A stretch of 7,615 nucleotides of DNA, taken from NCBI GenBank assembly GCA_005239945.1, contig SBAY01000070.1, positions 1-7,615 of the forward strand, read 5' to 3'. Each line of letters begins with the position of its first letter. The first letter of the stretch is position 1. This document shows positions 1 through 5,967 of the stretch, one piece after another. Below the pieces are notes generated by a model. It had not been told where the DNA came from. It did not search any database and worked only from the letters and a program-made list of their open reading frames with translations. Made by a program: the position numbers and the translations under genes. The stretch comes from Nitrospira sp. (lineage in GTDB: Bacteria; UBA9089; CG2-30-40-21; SBAY01).

Positions 1-256
1 AAATATCAAACTTTTTAGTGGCTACATTTTCAGATAGAAATCAACGCAACTCTTTACTTAACAACATCTTAACCCAAAAATGCTGGCGGAACATCCGTTT
101 TAAGATTGGTATAATGTCTCACCGTAGAATTTCCACCAATGATTAATCTATTACTGATTTGGCAAAATTTTTATGTTAGCAACGATTTAAAAGTGGACAC
201 CTAAAAGATCAAAAAGGTTAAAGAAAAAATGTAGATAGTGATGCAATTGATGCTCA

Positions 257-379
257 TGTGGATAACTTGATGGACAACTCTTTGAGTTGCCCACAAGTTA
301 CCCACAATCGCTTGAATAACTCTTCGAGTTATTCACAATTGCTTGGATAACTCCGTTAGAGTTACCCACACTATCCACA
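257..379. repeat. Three-hairpin array of DnaA-box-like motifs
   Basis: Three palindromic units each begin CTTG (266, 311, 342). Unit A is a long imperfect hairpin: 257-280 pairs with 284-306 around loop TTT, with two mismatches and one bulge. Unit B has a perfect 9-bp stem, GAATAACTC/GAGTTATTC, with loop TTC. Unit C pairs GGATAACTC with GAGTTACCC (8 of 9) around CGTTA. The arms contain DnaA-box-like nonamers: TTATCCACA on the minus strand at 257-265, TTACCCACA at 298-306, TTATTCACA at 329-337, TTACCCACA at 362-370 and CTATCCACA at 371-379. The first and third fit the TTATNCACA consensus exactly; the others are one base off. Either these are real DnaA sites or the array is a palindromic repeat family that mimics them. 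Confidence 0.7.
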
Positions 380-415
380 ATATTACTACCACTACTATTT
401 TTAATAATTATTTTA
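371..415. other. Candidate DnaA-trio plus AT-rich unwinding element (oriC-like)
   Basis: Directly after the last two head-to-tail DnaA-box-like sites (362-370 and 371-379) comes a run of triplets, TTA-CTA-CCA-CTA-CTA, at 383-397. The next ~18 bases (398-415) are only A and T. In well-studied origins such as that of Bacillus subtilis, DnaA boxes are followed by repeated trinucleotides (CTA on this strand, 3'-GAT on the other) and then an AT-rich region where strands open. The order and spacing here fit that pattern, except that CCA breaks the triplet rule. None of the usual neighbours of a chromosomal origin (dnaA, dnaN, rpmH, gidA/mnmG, parAB) is in the window, so origin function is inference; a plasmid-type or decoy DnaA-binding site is possible. 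Confidence 0.35.
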
Positions 416-466
416 GGATCAGAACAGTCCACTTTTAATTCGTAAATGACATTGGCAAAATTTTTA

Positions 467-495
467 TTGACACAAGATAAAATTTTTGCTATAAT
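467..495 (+). promoter_or_regulatory. Full-consensus sigma-70 promoter upstream of the GT2 gene
   Basis: TTGACA at 467-472 and TATAAT at 490-495 are separated by exactly 17 bases, and TG at 487-488 adds an extended -10 element. Transcription would start near 502 and leave a leader of about 105 nt before the GTG at 607. The -35/-10 spacer is wrapped in a near-perfect inverted repeat (GCAAAATTTTTAT at 455-467, complement at 477-489, 12 of 13 match), which could be a repressor site or a side effect of AT-rich sequence. Confidence 0.8.
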
Positions 496-595
496 ATTTT
501 CAGAATAAACAAAACTTAAAGGAATATTCCAAATACCTAAAAAGCAAATTTCTGTCAGTCGAAAAAATGATATGTGTAGATCATTAAATTATGAG

Positions 596-601
596 AGGAG
601 G
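596..601 (+). promoter_or_regulatory. Ribosome binding site deciding a GTG start
   Basis: AGGAGG lies five bases before GTG at 607. The only nearby ATG in frame (625) is 23 bases away, and an in-frame TGA at 592-594 excludes longer forms, so GTG 607 is the best start for the glycosyltransferase. Confidence 0.8.
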
Positions 602-606
602 CAGGT

Positions 607-1353
607 GTGTTATTATCGACTAACATGGGGGTGGTAATTCCTTGCTACAATGAAGAACGACGATTACGGATAGATGATTTTATCAACGAATTATTGAAAC
701 ATCCTGACTTGACATTCTTATTCGTAAATGATGGTAGTGTTGATGATACACTAAAGGTTATTCAAAAGATTTGTGAGGCTAATCCGTCCAGAGCCTTATG
801 CTTGTTATTGAGTGAAAACAAAGGAAAAGCAGAAGCCGTACGATTAGGTATGCTTTATTTATTAGAGAAAAAGACTTATAGCATAATAGGTTTCTGGGAT
901 GCTGACATGGCAGTTCCTCTCTCAGAAATCTGGGATTTTATGGATATTTTTCAAACAAATCCTGATGTGCAAGCAGTTATTGGTAGCAGAGTTCATTTGG
1001 CTGGGAGGGTAATTGAACGTGTAAATTTTCGTCATTACATAGGACGATTATTTGCTACACTTATGTGTTTGACATTTGGTTTTGATGTTTATGACACACA
1101 ATGTGGGGCAAAACTTTTTAAGAGCGAAATACTTATTCCTGTGGTTCAAACCCCCTTTTCTTCAAGGTGGATATTTGATGTGGAGATTATTATTCGCCTA
1201 TTGCGTCTTCCTTTTTTGCAAGACAAAAGTGATTGGTTGTTTGAGGTTCCAGTAAAGGAGTGGAGAAATGTTTCCGGGACAAAACGCTCTCTATCAGCCT
1301 ATATCAATTCTTTTTTTGATTATCTTACCTTAGTGAGAAAATATTTACTTTGA
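607..1353 (+). CDS. Family 2 glycosyltransferase, dolichyl/polyprenyl-phosphate sugar synthase type
   Basis: This 248-residue protein probably transfers a hexose from a nucleotide sugar to a polyprenyl phosphate on the cytoplasmic face of the membrane. It has the GT-A order of motifs: VVIPCYNEE at 9-17, FVNDGSVDDT at 39-48 (nucleotide binding), NKGKAEAVR at 71-79, the metal-binding DAD at 98-100, GSR at 126-128, then QCGAKLF at 165-171 and FDVEI at 190-194. The QCG-KLF and FDVE motifs are typical of the ALG5/DPG synthase branch. No C-terminal membrane anchor is visible, unlike GtrB-type relatives, so it would be peripheral. Length fits the family catalytic domain. The start is GTG with a strong Shine-Dalgarno site. 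It is followed after 10 bp by a methyltransferase, probably on one transcript from the promoter at 467-495. The sugar (glucose or mannose) cannot be decided. Confidence 0.88.
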   Translation: MLLSTNMGVVIPCYNEERRLRIDDFINELLKHPDLTFLFVNDGSVDDTLKVIQKICEANPSRALCLLLSENKGKAEAVRLGMLYLLEKKTYSIIGFWDADMAVPLSEIWDFMDIFQTNPDVQAVIGSRVHLAGRVIERVNFRHYIGRLFATLMCLTFGFDVYDTQCGAKLFKSEILIPVVQTPFSSRWIFDVEIIIRLLRLPFLQDKSDWLFEVPVKEWRNVSGTKRSLSAYINSFFDYLTLVRKYLL

Positions 1354-1363
1354 GAAAACTATT

Positions 1364-2077
1364 ATGGACCATAAAGATTATCAAGTCGGAGCAACAAAGG
1401 ATTTTTTTTGGCATAAAGCTAAGATTCAACTTATAAATATCTTGATAGGTAAATTAAAAAGCAAAAGAAGGTTAAAGATATTAAATTTGGGTGTCGGCAC
1501 AGGGGATGATTTACCAATCGTTAGTCAATGGGGAGAAATATATGTAATAGACATAGATTCTGATGCCCTGAAAGTAATTCCAGAGGAATTTGTTTTTGAG
1601 AAGAAGGTATGTGACGCCTGTCATATATCTTATCCTAATGATTTTTTTGATTTGGTGTTAGCCTTTGATGTATTAGAACACATTGAAGATGATAAGTTAG
1701 CCATTAATGAAATTTACCGTGTGCTTAAGCCTGAGGGATTTTTTATATTTACTGTTCCTGCCTTTAATTTTCTGTATAGTTCACATGACAGGGCACTAAA
1801 GCACTTTAGACGATATAATAGAAGAATTCTTAAAAATAGGCTTTTGAATTTTAGATGTGTAGAAGTGGGATACTGGGTATTTTCGTTGTTTTTACTGGTA
1901 GCCTTCCAGAGAATTATGAATCGCAAAGAAATTAGTAATCCGAAGATACATTTCATGAGATTACCAATGTTCATTAATAATATACTTTATTCGTTATTGA
2001 AAGTTGAAAACCAGTTGATAAAATATCATATTCCTTTACCTGTGGGAACAACTATCTATGGAATCTACAAAAAATAA
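1364..2077 (+). CDS. Class I SAM-dependent methyltransferase
   Basis: The 237-residue product has a Rossmann methyltransferase core. Motif I is ILNLGVGTGDD at 39-49, the acidic residue after strand 2 is in VIDID at 61-65, DLVLAFDVLEHIEDD at 96-110 is the motif IV region, and RVLKPEGFFIFTVP at 119-132 follows. The C-terminal part, with HDRALKHFRRY at 141-151 and PLPVGTT near the end (224-230), is of a kind usually found beside or fused to family 2 glycosyltransferases in polysaccharide loci. The segment at about 167-182 is hydrophobic and may associate with the membrane. The gene starts 10 bp after the GT2 stop with only a weak ribosome site, which suggests co-transcription. The acceptor is unknown; a lipid-linked or surface sugar is plausible from context, a quinone-type acceptor is less likely. 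Confidence 0.85.
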   Translation: MDHKDYQVGATKDFFWHKAKIQLINILIGKLKSKRRLKILNLGVGTGDDLPIVSQWGEIYVIDIDSDALKVIPEEFVFEKKVCDACHISYPNDFFDLVLAFDVLEHIEDDKLAINEIYRVLKPEGFFIFTVPAFNFLYSSHDRALKHFRRYNRRILKNRLLNFRCVEVGYWVFSLFLLVAFQRIMNRKEISNPKIHFMRLPMFINNILYSLLKVENQLIKYHIPLPVGTTIYGIYKK

Positions 2078-2086
2078 TGCGTGAAG

Positions 2087-2221
2087 AAATCATAAATGAA
2101 CACGAATAGGCACGAATTATCTTTAAATGAAATCCTGAAGGATTAATTCCGGAATTTAGGCTTTAGCCTTTCATTTATTCGTTGTATTCGTTGATGTTGT
2201 ATCACAGCGTATTTATGATTT
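2087..2221. repeat. Nested palindromic intergenic repeat
   Basis: This block fills most of the gap between the methyltransferase and the membrane protein gene. The outer arms are AAATCATAAAT (2087-2097) and its perfect complement (2211-2221). Next come related CGAATAGGCACGAA and TTCGTTGTATTCG segments, then TAAATGAAA (2124-2132) with TTTCATTTA (2169-2177). The core holds three consecutive small palindromes: AATCCTGAAGGATT (2131-2144), AATTCCGGAATT (2145-2156) and AGGCTTTAGCCT (2158-2169). The symmetry suggests a miniature mobile or REP-like element that can form a cruciform. It has no coding potential, and no target duplication is obvious. Confidence 0.65.
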
Positions 2222-2321
2222 TATTAGTGTTAATTTTGTTACATACATAACGTCCTTCTAAATTCTGTAGTCATTTATGGACCGATATATAATCTGGGTT
2301 AATAATTGGCTATAAAAATAT

Positions 2322-2326
2322 AAGGA
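2322..2326 (+). promoter_or_regulatory. Ribosome binding site of the membrane glycosyltransferase gene
   Basis: AAGGA eight bases before ATG 2335 supports this start over the in-frame ATGs at 2356 and 2368. A TATAAT at 2288-2293 could be a -10 element, but no convincing -35 sits 16-18 bases upstream, so the promoter is uncertain. Confidence 0.6.
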
Positions 2327-2334
2327 AAATTTAT

Positions 2335-3882
2335 ATGAGAAATGGAAAATTTGATATGCTAAATTTAATGTCTTACTCAACTGAAAAAAGATTTATAATA
2401 TTACTCTTGTTAACATCTTTTATAATAAGAATAATATTGGCCTATATCTTTATTCAGTATCCGGGTATTCCCCATGATTTCTATGCCTATATTGATGGAG
2501 CAAATCTATTGTTAGATGGTAAACCACTTTATTTAACTAACATAAGCAATGGGAATATATTTTTATATGGTCCTCTTTTAGCTGCATTAATGGCAGGATG
2601 GATTGCAATATTTGGAACAGATTATTTCTTACTTAAATTTCCAAGTATTATTTTTAGTTGCCTAACAATAATACCGTTTTTCTATATCGTAAAAAGAATT
2701 TCAAATATTCAAACAGCAAAATATTTAAGCATAATTTTTTCATTTTCATACATTAATCTATACAGTTCAGGATTTTTGGGTAATGATGACGATGTTTTTC
2801 TGTTTTTTATGATAACAAGTATTTATCTTCTCTTTACTAAAAGGTATAAACTTTCAGCAGTCAATTTAGCTATTAGTATTCTTTTTAAACAAATTCCCAT
2901 TATTTTATTCCCAGCAATTATAATCTATCTCTATAGAACTCTGGGAATTAGACAGATAGCTAAATATATCTTTATCTTTACAATTAGTTTTTTAATCTTA
3001 CTTTTTCCATTTTATCTAAATTCAGGCGTAGCAGTATTGTATCCTTATACAGGGGCTGTCAACCTTCAAACTCATCTTCCAACTGTATGGGCTTTATCCC
3101 CTTTGAATCTGATAAGAACAGGAATTGGGATTTATCAAAATGCTATTTACTATTTTTCAACACATACAATGATTCCTTATGACCAAAATCCACTTAAGCA
3201 TGTCGTAATGTGTCCATTGAATATATTTTTTAATAAGATTGCTACTCCTTATGGAATACTTGGTTTTATTCTTATGGTTATATATATCTTTAAGTTTAGA
3301 ATGAAAGATGAAAAATTAGAATTTACAAGAAACTCATTCTTGTTTATTTTTGGATCACTTCTTTTCTCTAAGGTATTCTGTACTATATATGTTCTTTGGT
3401 TTTTCCCAATCTTTTTGCTCTTATTTTCTTTTAAAGAAAAAGAGAAATTTGAAAACTATATTTTAAGCAAAAAGGAATTAATGGGAATATTATTAGTCTT
3501 TATCACTCTTTTAATTCAATCTGTTACTCTGATACACTATTCTTCACAACCTCAAGGGAGAGTTTTGCTTTCCCTATGTTGTTTTTTAGGAGGAATTGGT
3601 ACATATCTTATGTTTTTTAGGCTTATTTTTAGAAAAATATGGGCAACTATTGTTTTTCTTTGCCTTTTATATGAGATTGTATTTATAAATCCTTTGTTAA
3701 TATTTAAGCCAATATTAATAAAATTCATTCCTGATACTCCAATAGGTCCTTTTGAAACATATCTTTCGTACTCTATGCGATTTGCATTAGATTTTGTTAT
3801 TATGTTTATGATAATAATAGCCATGATATGTTTTTTTATAAAAATTCATAAATATCTAAAAGATGATTATGGAATAAGATAG
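2335..3882 (+). CDS. Polytopic membrane protein, probable GT-C glycosyltransferase
   Basis: The 515-residue product has about 12-13 hydrophobic segments (roughly 19-40, 78-95, 103-119, 130-147, 153-168, 175-200, 209-227, 303-320, 335-363, 382-402, 410-428, 433-456, 481-503). The first external loop (43-66) carries HDFYAYIDGANLLLDGKPLY, with an acidic residue (D48) and the G-PLY pattern seen in GT39/GT87 and DUF2029-like transferases. GNDDDVF follows at 149-155. KQ-P at 185-188, opening a hydrophobic helix, also recalls GT87/PIG-M-type proteins. Such enzymes take a sugar from a polyprenyl-phosphate donor on the outer face of the membrane, which fits the upstream synthase of lipid-linked sugars. 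Acceptor and sugar are unknown. The gene is AT-rich like its neighbours. Its TAG stop lies inside the 8-bp target duplication of the downstream MITE. An oligosaccharide polymerase is the main alternative. Confidence 0.7.
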   Translation: MRNGKFDMLNLMSYSTEKRFIILLLLTSFIIRIILAYIFIQYPGIPHDFYAYIDGANLLLDGKPLYLTNISNGNIFLYGPLLAALMAGWIAIFGTDYFLLKFPSIIFSCLTIIPFFYIVKRISNIQTAKYLSIIFSFSYINLYSSGFLGNDDDVFLFFMITSIYLLFTKRYKLSAVNLAISILFKQIPIILFPAIIIYLYRTLGIRQIAKYIFIFTISFLILLFPFYLNSGVAVLYPYTGAVNLQTHLPTVWALSPLNLIRTGIGIYQNAIYYFSTHTMIPYDQNPLKHVVMCPLNIFFNKIATPYGILGFILMVIYIFKFRMKDEKLEFTRNSFLFIFGSLLFSKVFCTIYVLWFFPIFLLLFSFKEKEKFENYILSKKELMGILLVFITLLIQSVTLIHYSSQPQGRVLLSLCCFLGGIGTYLMFFRLIFRKIWATIVFLCLLYEIVFINPLLIFKPILIKFIPDTPIGPFETYLSYSMRFALDFVIMFMIIIAMICFFIKIHKYLKDDYGIR

Positions 3883-4020
3883 TAAAGGTAACCGCTCAGT
3901 GAATGGGTGGAGAAATTTCCTCTTAAAAAAAGTGGGCACAATATCCTCAAACTCGTTGAGGCTTCCAATATTAGTTTTTGTGGTTACTTTCTACCGTTCA
4001 CTGAGCGGTTACTAGTAAAG
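3880..4020. mobile_element. IS66-type MITE, 125 bp, with 8-bp target duplication
   Basis: The element runs 3888-4012. Its first 16 bases, GTAACCGCTCAGTGAA, are perfectly repeated in inverted form at 3997-4012, and the similarity continues imperfectly for about ten more bases. Both ends are flush with the direct repeat TAGTAAAG (3880-3887 and 4013-4020), a clean target-site duplication. IS66-family elements are known for ends starting GTAA and 8-bp duplications, so this is probably a non-autonomous derivative of an IS66-like transposon; that assignment is inference. It encodes no transposase. An internal hairpin, CCTCAA/TTGAGG, sits at 3945-3961. The duplication includes the stop codon of the preceding gene, which stays intact. 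Confidence 0.85.
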
Positions 4021-4030
4021 CAAAAAATAC

Positions 4031-4059
4031 TTGCAAAGTAATTGTAAGAATGTTATAAT
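4031..4059 (+). promoter_or_regulatory. Sigma-70 promoter of the transketolase operon
   Basis: TTGCAA (4031-4036) and TATAAT (4054-4059) are 17 bases apart, with TG at 4051-4052 giving an extended -10. Transcription would start near 4066, leaving a leader of about 128 nt. The -35 starts 10 bases after the MITE target duplication, so the insertion cut the promoter off from whatever lay upstream without damaging it. Confidence 0.7.
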
Positions 4060-4094
4060 TTTAACCTAAAATTGGCAGGTAGTAATGAAATAGA

Positions 4095-4169
4095 ATGAAA
4101 AAAAAGAAAGGTTTTGACAAGTTCGATTGCTCAAATGATGTTGCGGGGCGGACAGGGATTATTCGTTGA
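4095..4169 (+). CDS. Possible 24-codon leader ORF
   Basis: An ATG about 29 bases after the predicted transcription start opens a 24-codon frame that begins with four lysines (MKKKKGFDKFDC...) and ends at TGA, 24 bases before the transketolase start. There is no strong ribosome site. I do not recognise the peptide. It could be a leader peptide, a gene remnant or chance. Further weak start-stop pairs (ATG at 4181 and 4189, each followed at once by a stop) lie just before the real start. Confidence 0.2.
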   Translation: MKKKKGFDKFDCSNDVAGRTGIIR

Positions 4170-4193
4170 AAAAAGAAGGAATGAGATAATGAG

Positions 4194-5018
4194 ATGAGAT
4201 TTAATACAGATCTATTTGAATTTTTAAAACAAAAAGCTTTATGGGTAAGGCAAGAAACCCTAAAAATACATAAGATTGCTCCAGAAACAAGATTAGCTTC
4301 ATCTTTATCCGATGTTGAGATATTTGTTGTTTTATACTATGGTGGGATTTTAAACTTTAATTCAAAAGATATACATTGGCAAGAGAGGGATAGATTTATA
4401 ATTAGTAAAGGACATGGAGCAATTTCTTTATATCCAATATTAGCAAATTTAGGGTTTTTTAGCAAAGAAGAGTTAAAAAATGTATGCAAAGAGGATTCCA
4501 TGCTGGGAAGTATTCCAGATAACATACCAGGATTTGAAACGATAAATGGTTCTTTAGGACATGGGTTGGGGGTAGGTTGTGGGATGGCTCTGGCTTTAAA
4601 AAGAAAAAAAATAAAGGCAAAGGTATTTATTTTATCAGGTGATGGTGAATTAAATGAAGGTTCGGTTTGGGAAGCTATTATGTTTGCTTCACATCATAAA
4701 TTAGACAATATTATATTAATTATTGATAATAATAAGATGTCTATGCTTGGTTATCAAAAAGATATTTTAGATTTAGAGCCGTTAGAGGAAAAATTTAATG
4801 TTTTTAATTGGGAATCAAAAGTTATTAATGGTCATGATATGGAAGAGTTATATCTTGCTTTAAATCATTTCAAAAAAAACAAAAGCAAGCAACCAATGGT
4901 GCTAATTGCTAATACTCAAAAAGGAAAAGGTGTTTCTCAGTTAGAAAATGATCCTCTCTGTCATATAAAATCATTAAAAGAAGATGAAATAGATAATATA
5001 CTTAAGGAACTGAAATGA
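4194..5018 (+). CDS. Transketolase-like enzyme, N-terminal (diphosphate-binding) half
   Basis: This 274-residue protein is the first half of a split transketolase and should bind the diphosphate end of thiamine diphosphate together with the next gene product. Visible motifs are SKGHGAISLYPIL at 71-83, GSLGHGLGVGCGMALA at 119-134, and the ThDP/Mg motif starting GDGELNEG at 149-156 and ending IDNN at 177-180. Length fits known split N-terminal subunits. The family's usual Gly-His-Pro near residue 33, whose His contacts the substrate in yeast and E. coli enzymes, is replaced here by Thr-Arg-Leu within APETRLASSLS (29-39), so the substrate probably differs from pentose-phosphate sugars. The start at 4194 is the first ATG after in-frame stops; AAGGA at 4176-4180 is 13 bases upstream, rather far. 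A role in branched or unusual sugar synthesis is inference from context. Confidence 0.87.
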   Translation: MRFNTDLFEFLKQKALWVRQETLKIHKIAPETRLASSLSDVEIFVVLYYGGILNFNSKDIHWQERDRFIISKGHGAISLYPILANLGFFSKEELKNVCKEDSMLGSIPDNIPGFETINGSLGHGLGVGCGMALALKRKKIKAKVFILSGDGELNEGSVWEAIMFASHHKLDNIILIIDNNKMSMLGYQKDILDLEPLEEKFNVFNWESKVINGHDMEELYLALNHFKKNKSKQPMVLIANTQKGKGVSQLENDPLCHIKSLKEDEIDNILKELK

Positions 5019-5965
5019 ATAATATTCCGATAAAAACAATGCGAGATGCCTTGATAGAACAAATTTTTGATAAAATGCATAAAAACGAGGCAATTTTTTT
5101 TCTATCGGCTGATTTTGGAGCCCCTGCCCTTGATGCACTGAAAGAAAAATTTAAAGATAGATTTATAAATGTTGGTATTGCTGAACAAAATCTCATAAAT
5201 TTATCTACGGGATTAGCTTTAGAAGGATTTATTGTCTATGCCTATGGCATAGCACCATTTTTAGCAATGAGGGCCTATGAACAAATAAGAATAAATTTGT
5301 CTCTATCAGCGCAGATAAAGGAAATAAATGTAAATTTAATAGGTGTAGGGACAGGGGTAAGTTATGATGTATCAGGTCCTACACATCATTGTCTGGAAGA
5401 TATTACTATAATAAGAAGCCTTCCCACTTTTATAGTATTTTCCCCAAGTGATTGGATACTATCAGAAAAATTTGTAGATTTTTCAATCAATATTCAAAAG
5501 CCTAAATATATAAGATTAGATGGAAAACCTTTACCTCCAATTTACAATAAAATTGAAAATTTCAATTTAGAGAATGGGTTTTATGAATTGGTGCAAGGGG
5601 AGCAGATTTGCCTGGTTTCTACCGGATATATGACACATAAGGCTCTAAAAATAGCAAAAGACCTACATGGAGGAAATATTGGAGTGATAGATGTTTTTCT
5701 ATTAAAACCTATAAAGGAAGATTTACTGTTTGATTCCCTAAAGAAATATAAATTTATTGTTACTCTCGAAGAGGCTTTTATGAATAAAGGTGGTTTAGAT
5801 AGTTTAATGTTAAATATTTTAAAAAATAAAAACTCAAGTATTAAATTGAAAAATTTGGGGTTTAAAGATGAATATATTTTTGAAAGTGGAGGTAGAAACT
5901 ATTTACATAAACTAAATCATCTTGACGAAATAAATATCATTAAGACTATTGAAGAATGTAAGTAA
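5015..5965 (+). CDS. Transketolase-like enzyme, C-terminal (pyrimidine-binding) half
   Basis: The 316-residue product supplies the pyrimidine-binding domain (about 1-165) and the C-terminal transketolase domain (about 185-310). GIAEQN at 54-59 carries the Glu (E57) that activates thiamine diphosphate. GVSYDVSGPTHHCLEDITIIRSLP at roughly 114-137 holds the paired His (124-125) found in this family. VSTGYMTHKAL at 201-211 and VIDVFLLKPI at 224-233 are typical of the C-terminal domain. The ATG overlaps the TGA of the N-terminal half (ATGA), which implies translational coupling and a 1:1 complex. Related enzymes include 1-deoxyxylulose-5-phosphate synthase, but that is normally a single larger chain, so a split transketolase is favoured. 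Confidence 0.87.
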   Translation: MNNIPIKTMRDALIEQIFDKMHKNEAIFFLSADFGAPALDALKEKFKDRFINVGIAEQNLINLSTGLALEGFIVYAYGIAPFLAMRAYEQIRINLSLSAQIKEINVNLIGVGTGVSYDVSGPTHHCLEDITIIRSLPTFIVFSPSDWILSEKFVDFSINIQKPKYIRLDGKPLPPIYNKIENFNLENGFYELVQGEQICLVSTGYMTHKALKIAKDLHGGNIGVIDVFLLKPIKEDLLFDSLKKYKFIVTLEEAFMNKGGLDSLMLNILKNKNSSIKLKNLGFKDEYIFESGGRNYLHKLNHLDEINIIKTIEECK

Positions 5966-5967
5966 TG

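Larger units (their letters stand above)
159..467. repeat. Inverted and direct repeats bracketing the DnaA-box array
   Basis: Two repeat pairs frame the central array. An inverted pair, ACGAWTTAAAAGTGGAC, lies at 182-198 and, as its reverse complement, at 427-443 (16 of 17 match; the inner 12 are perfect at 187-198 and 427-438). Outside it, the 16-base sequence TTGGCAAAATTTTTAT occurs in direct orientation at 159-174 and 452-467. The inverted pair looks like the termini of a small mobile element of about 250-260 bp. The direct repeats are not flush with the inverted repeats (7-8 bases apart), so they are not a clean target duplication. No transposase is present. AT-richness raises the chance of coincidental matches for the direct repeat, less so for the inverted one. 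Confidence 0.5.

Noticed and set aside
107..115. TGGTATAAT as an extended -10 promoter
   Set aside because: No recognisable -35 lies 16-18 bases upstream and no gene follows; the consensus promoter at 467-495 explains the first operon better.
266..371. CRISPR-like array in the three repeated units
   Set aside because: The units differ in sequence, their spacing is irregular (45 then 31 bases), and there are no spacers of constant length or cas genes.
1714..1974. Minus-strand ORF opposite the methyltransferase gene
   Set aside because: It is antisense to a gene with clear family motifs, has no ribosome site and no recognisable protein features. The other minus-strand frames opposite the annotated genes were rejected for the same reason.
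2288..2293. TATAAT as the promoter of the membrane glycosyltransferase gene
   Set aside because: The corresponding -35 position (CTGTAG) is a poor match, so I note it but do not call a promoter.
3945..3961. Hairpin CCTCAA/TTGAGG as a rho-independent terminator
   Set aside because: The stem is short and no T-run follows; it is an internal part of the MITE.
4114..4142. TTGACA with a -10-like GATGTT as a second promoter for the transketolase operon
   Set aside because: The -10 matches only three of six positions; the TTGCAA/TATAAT pair upstream is far better.
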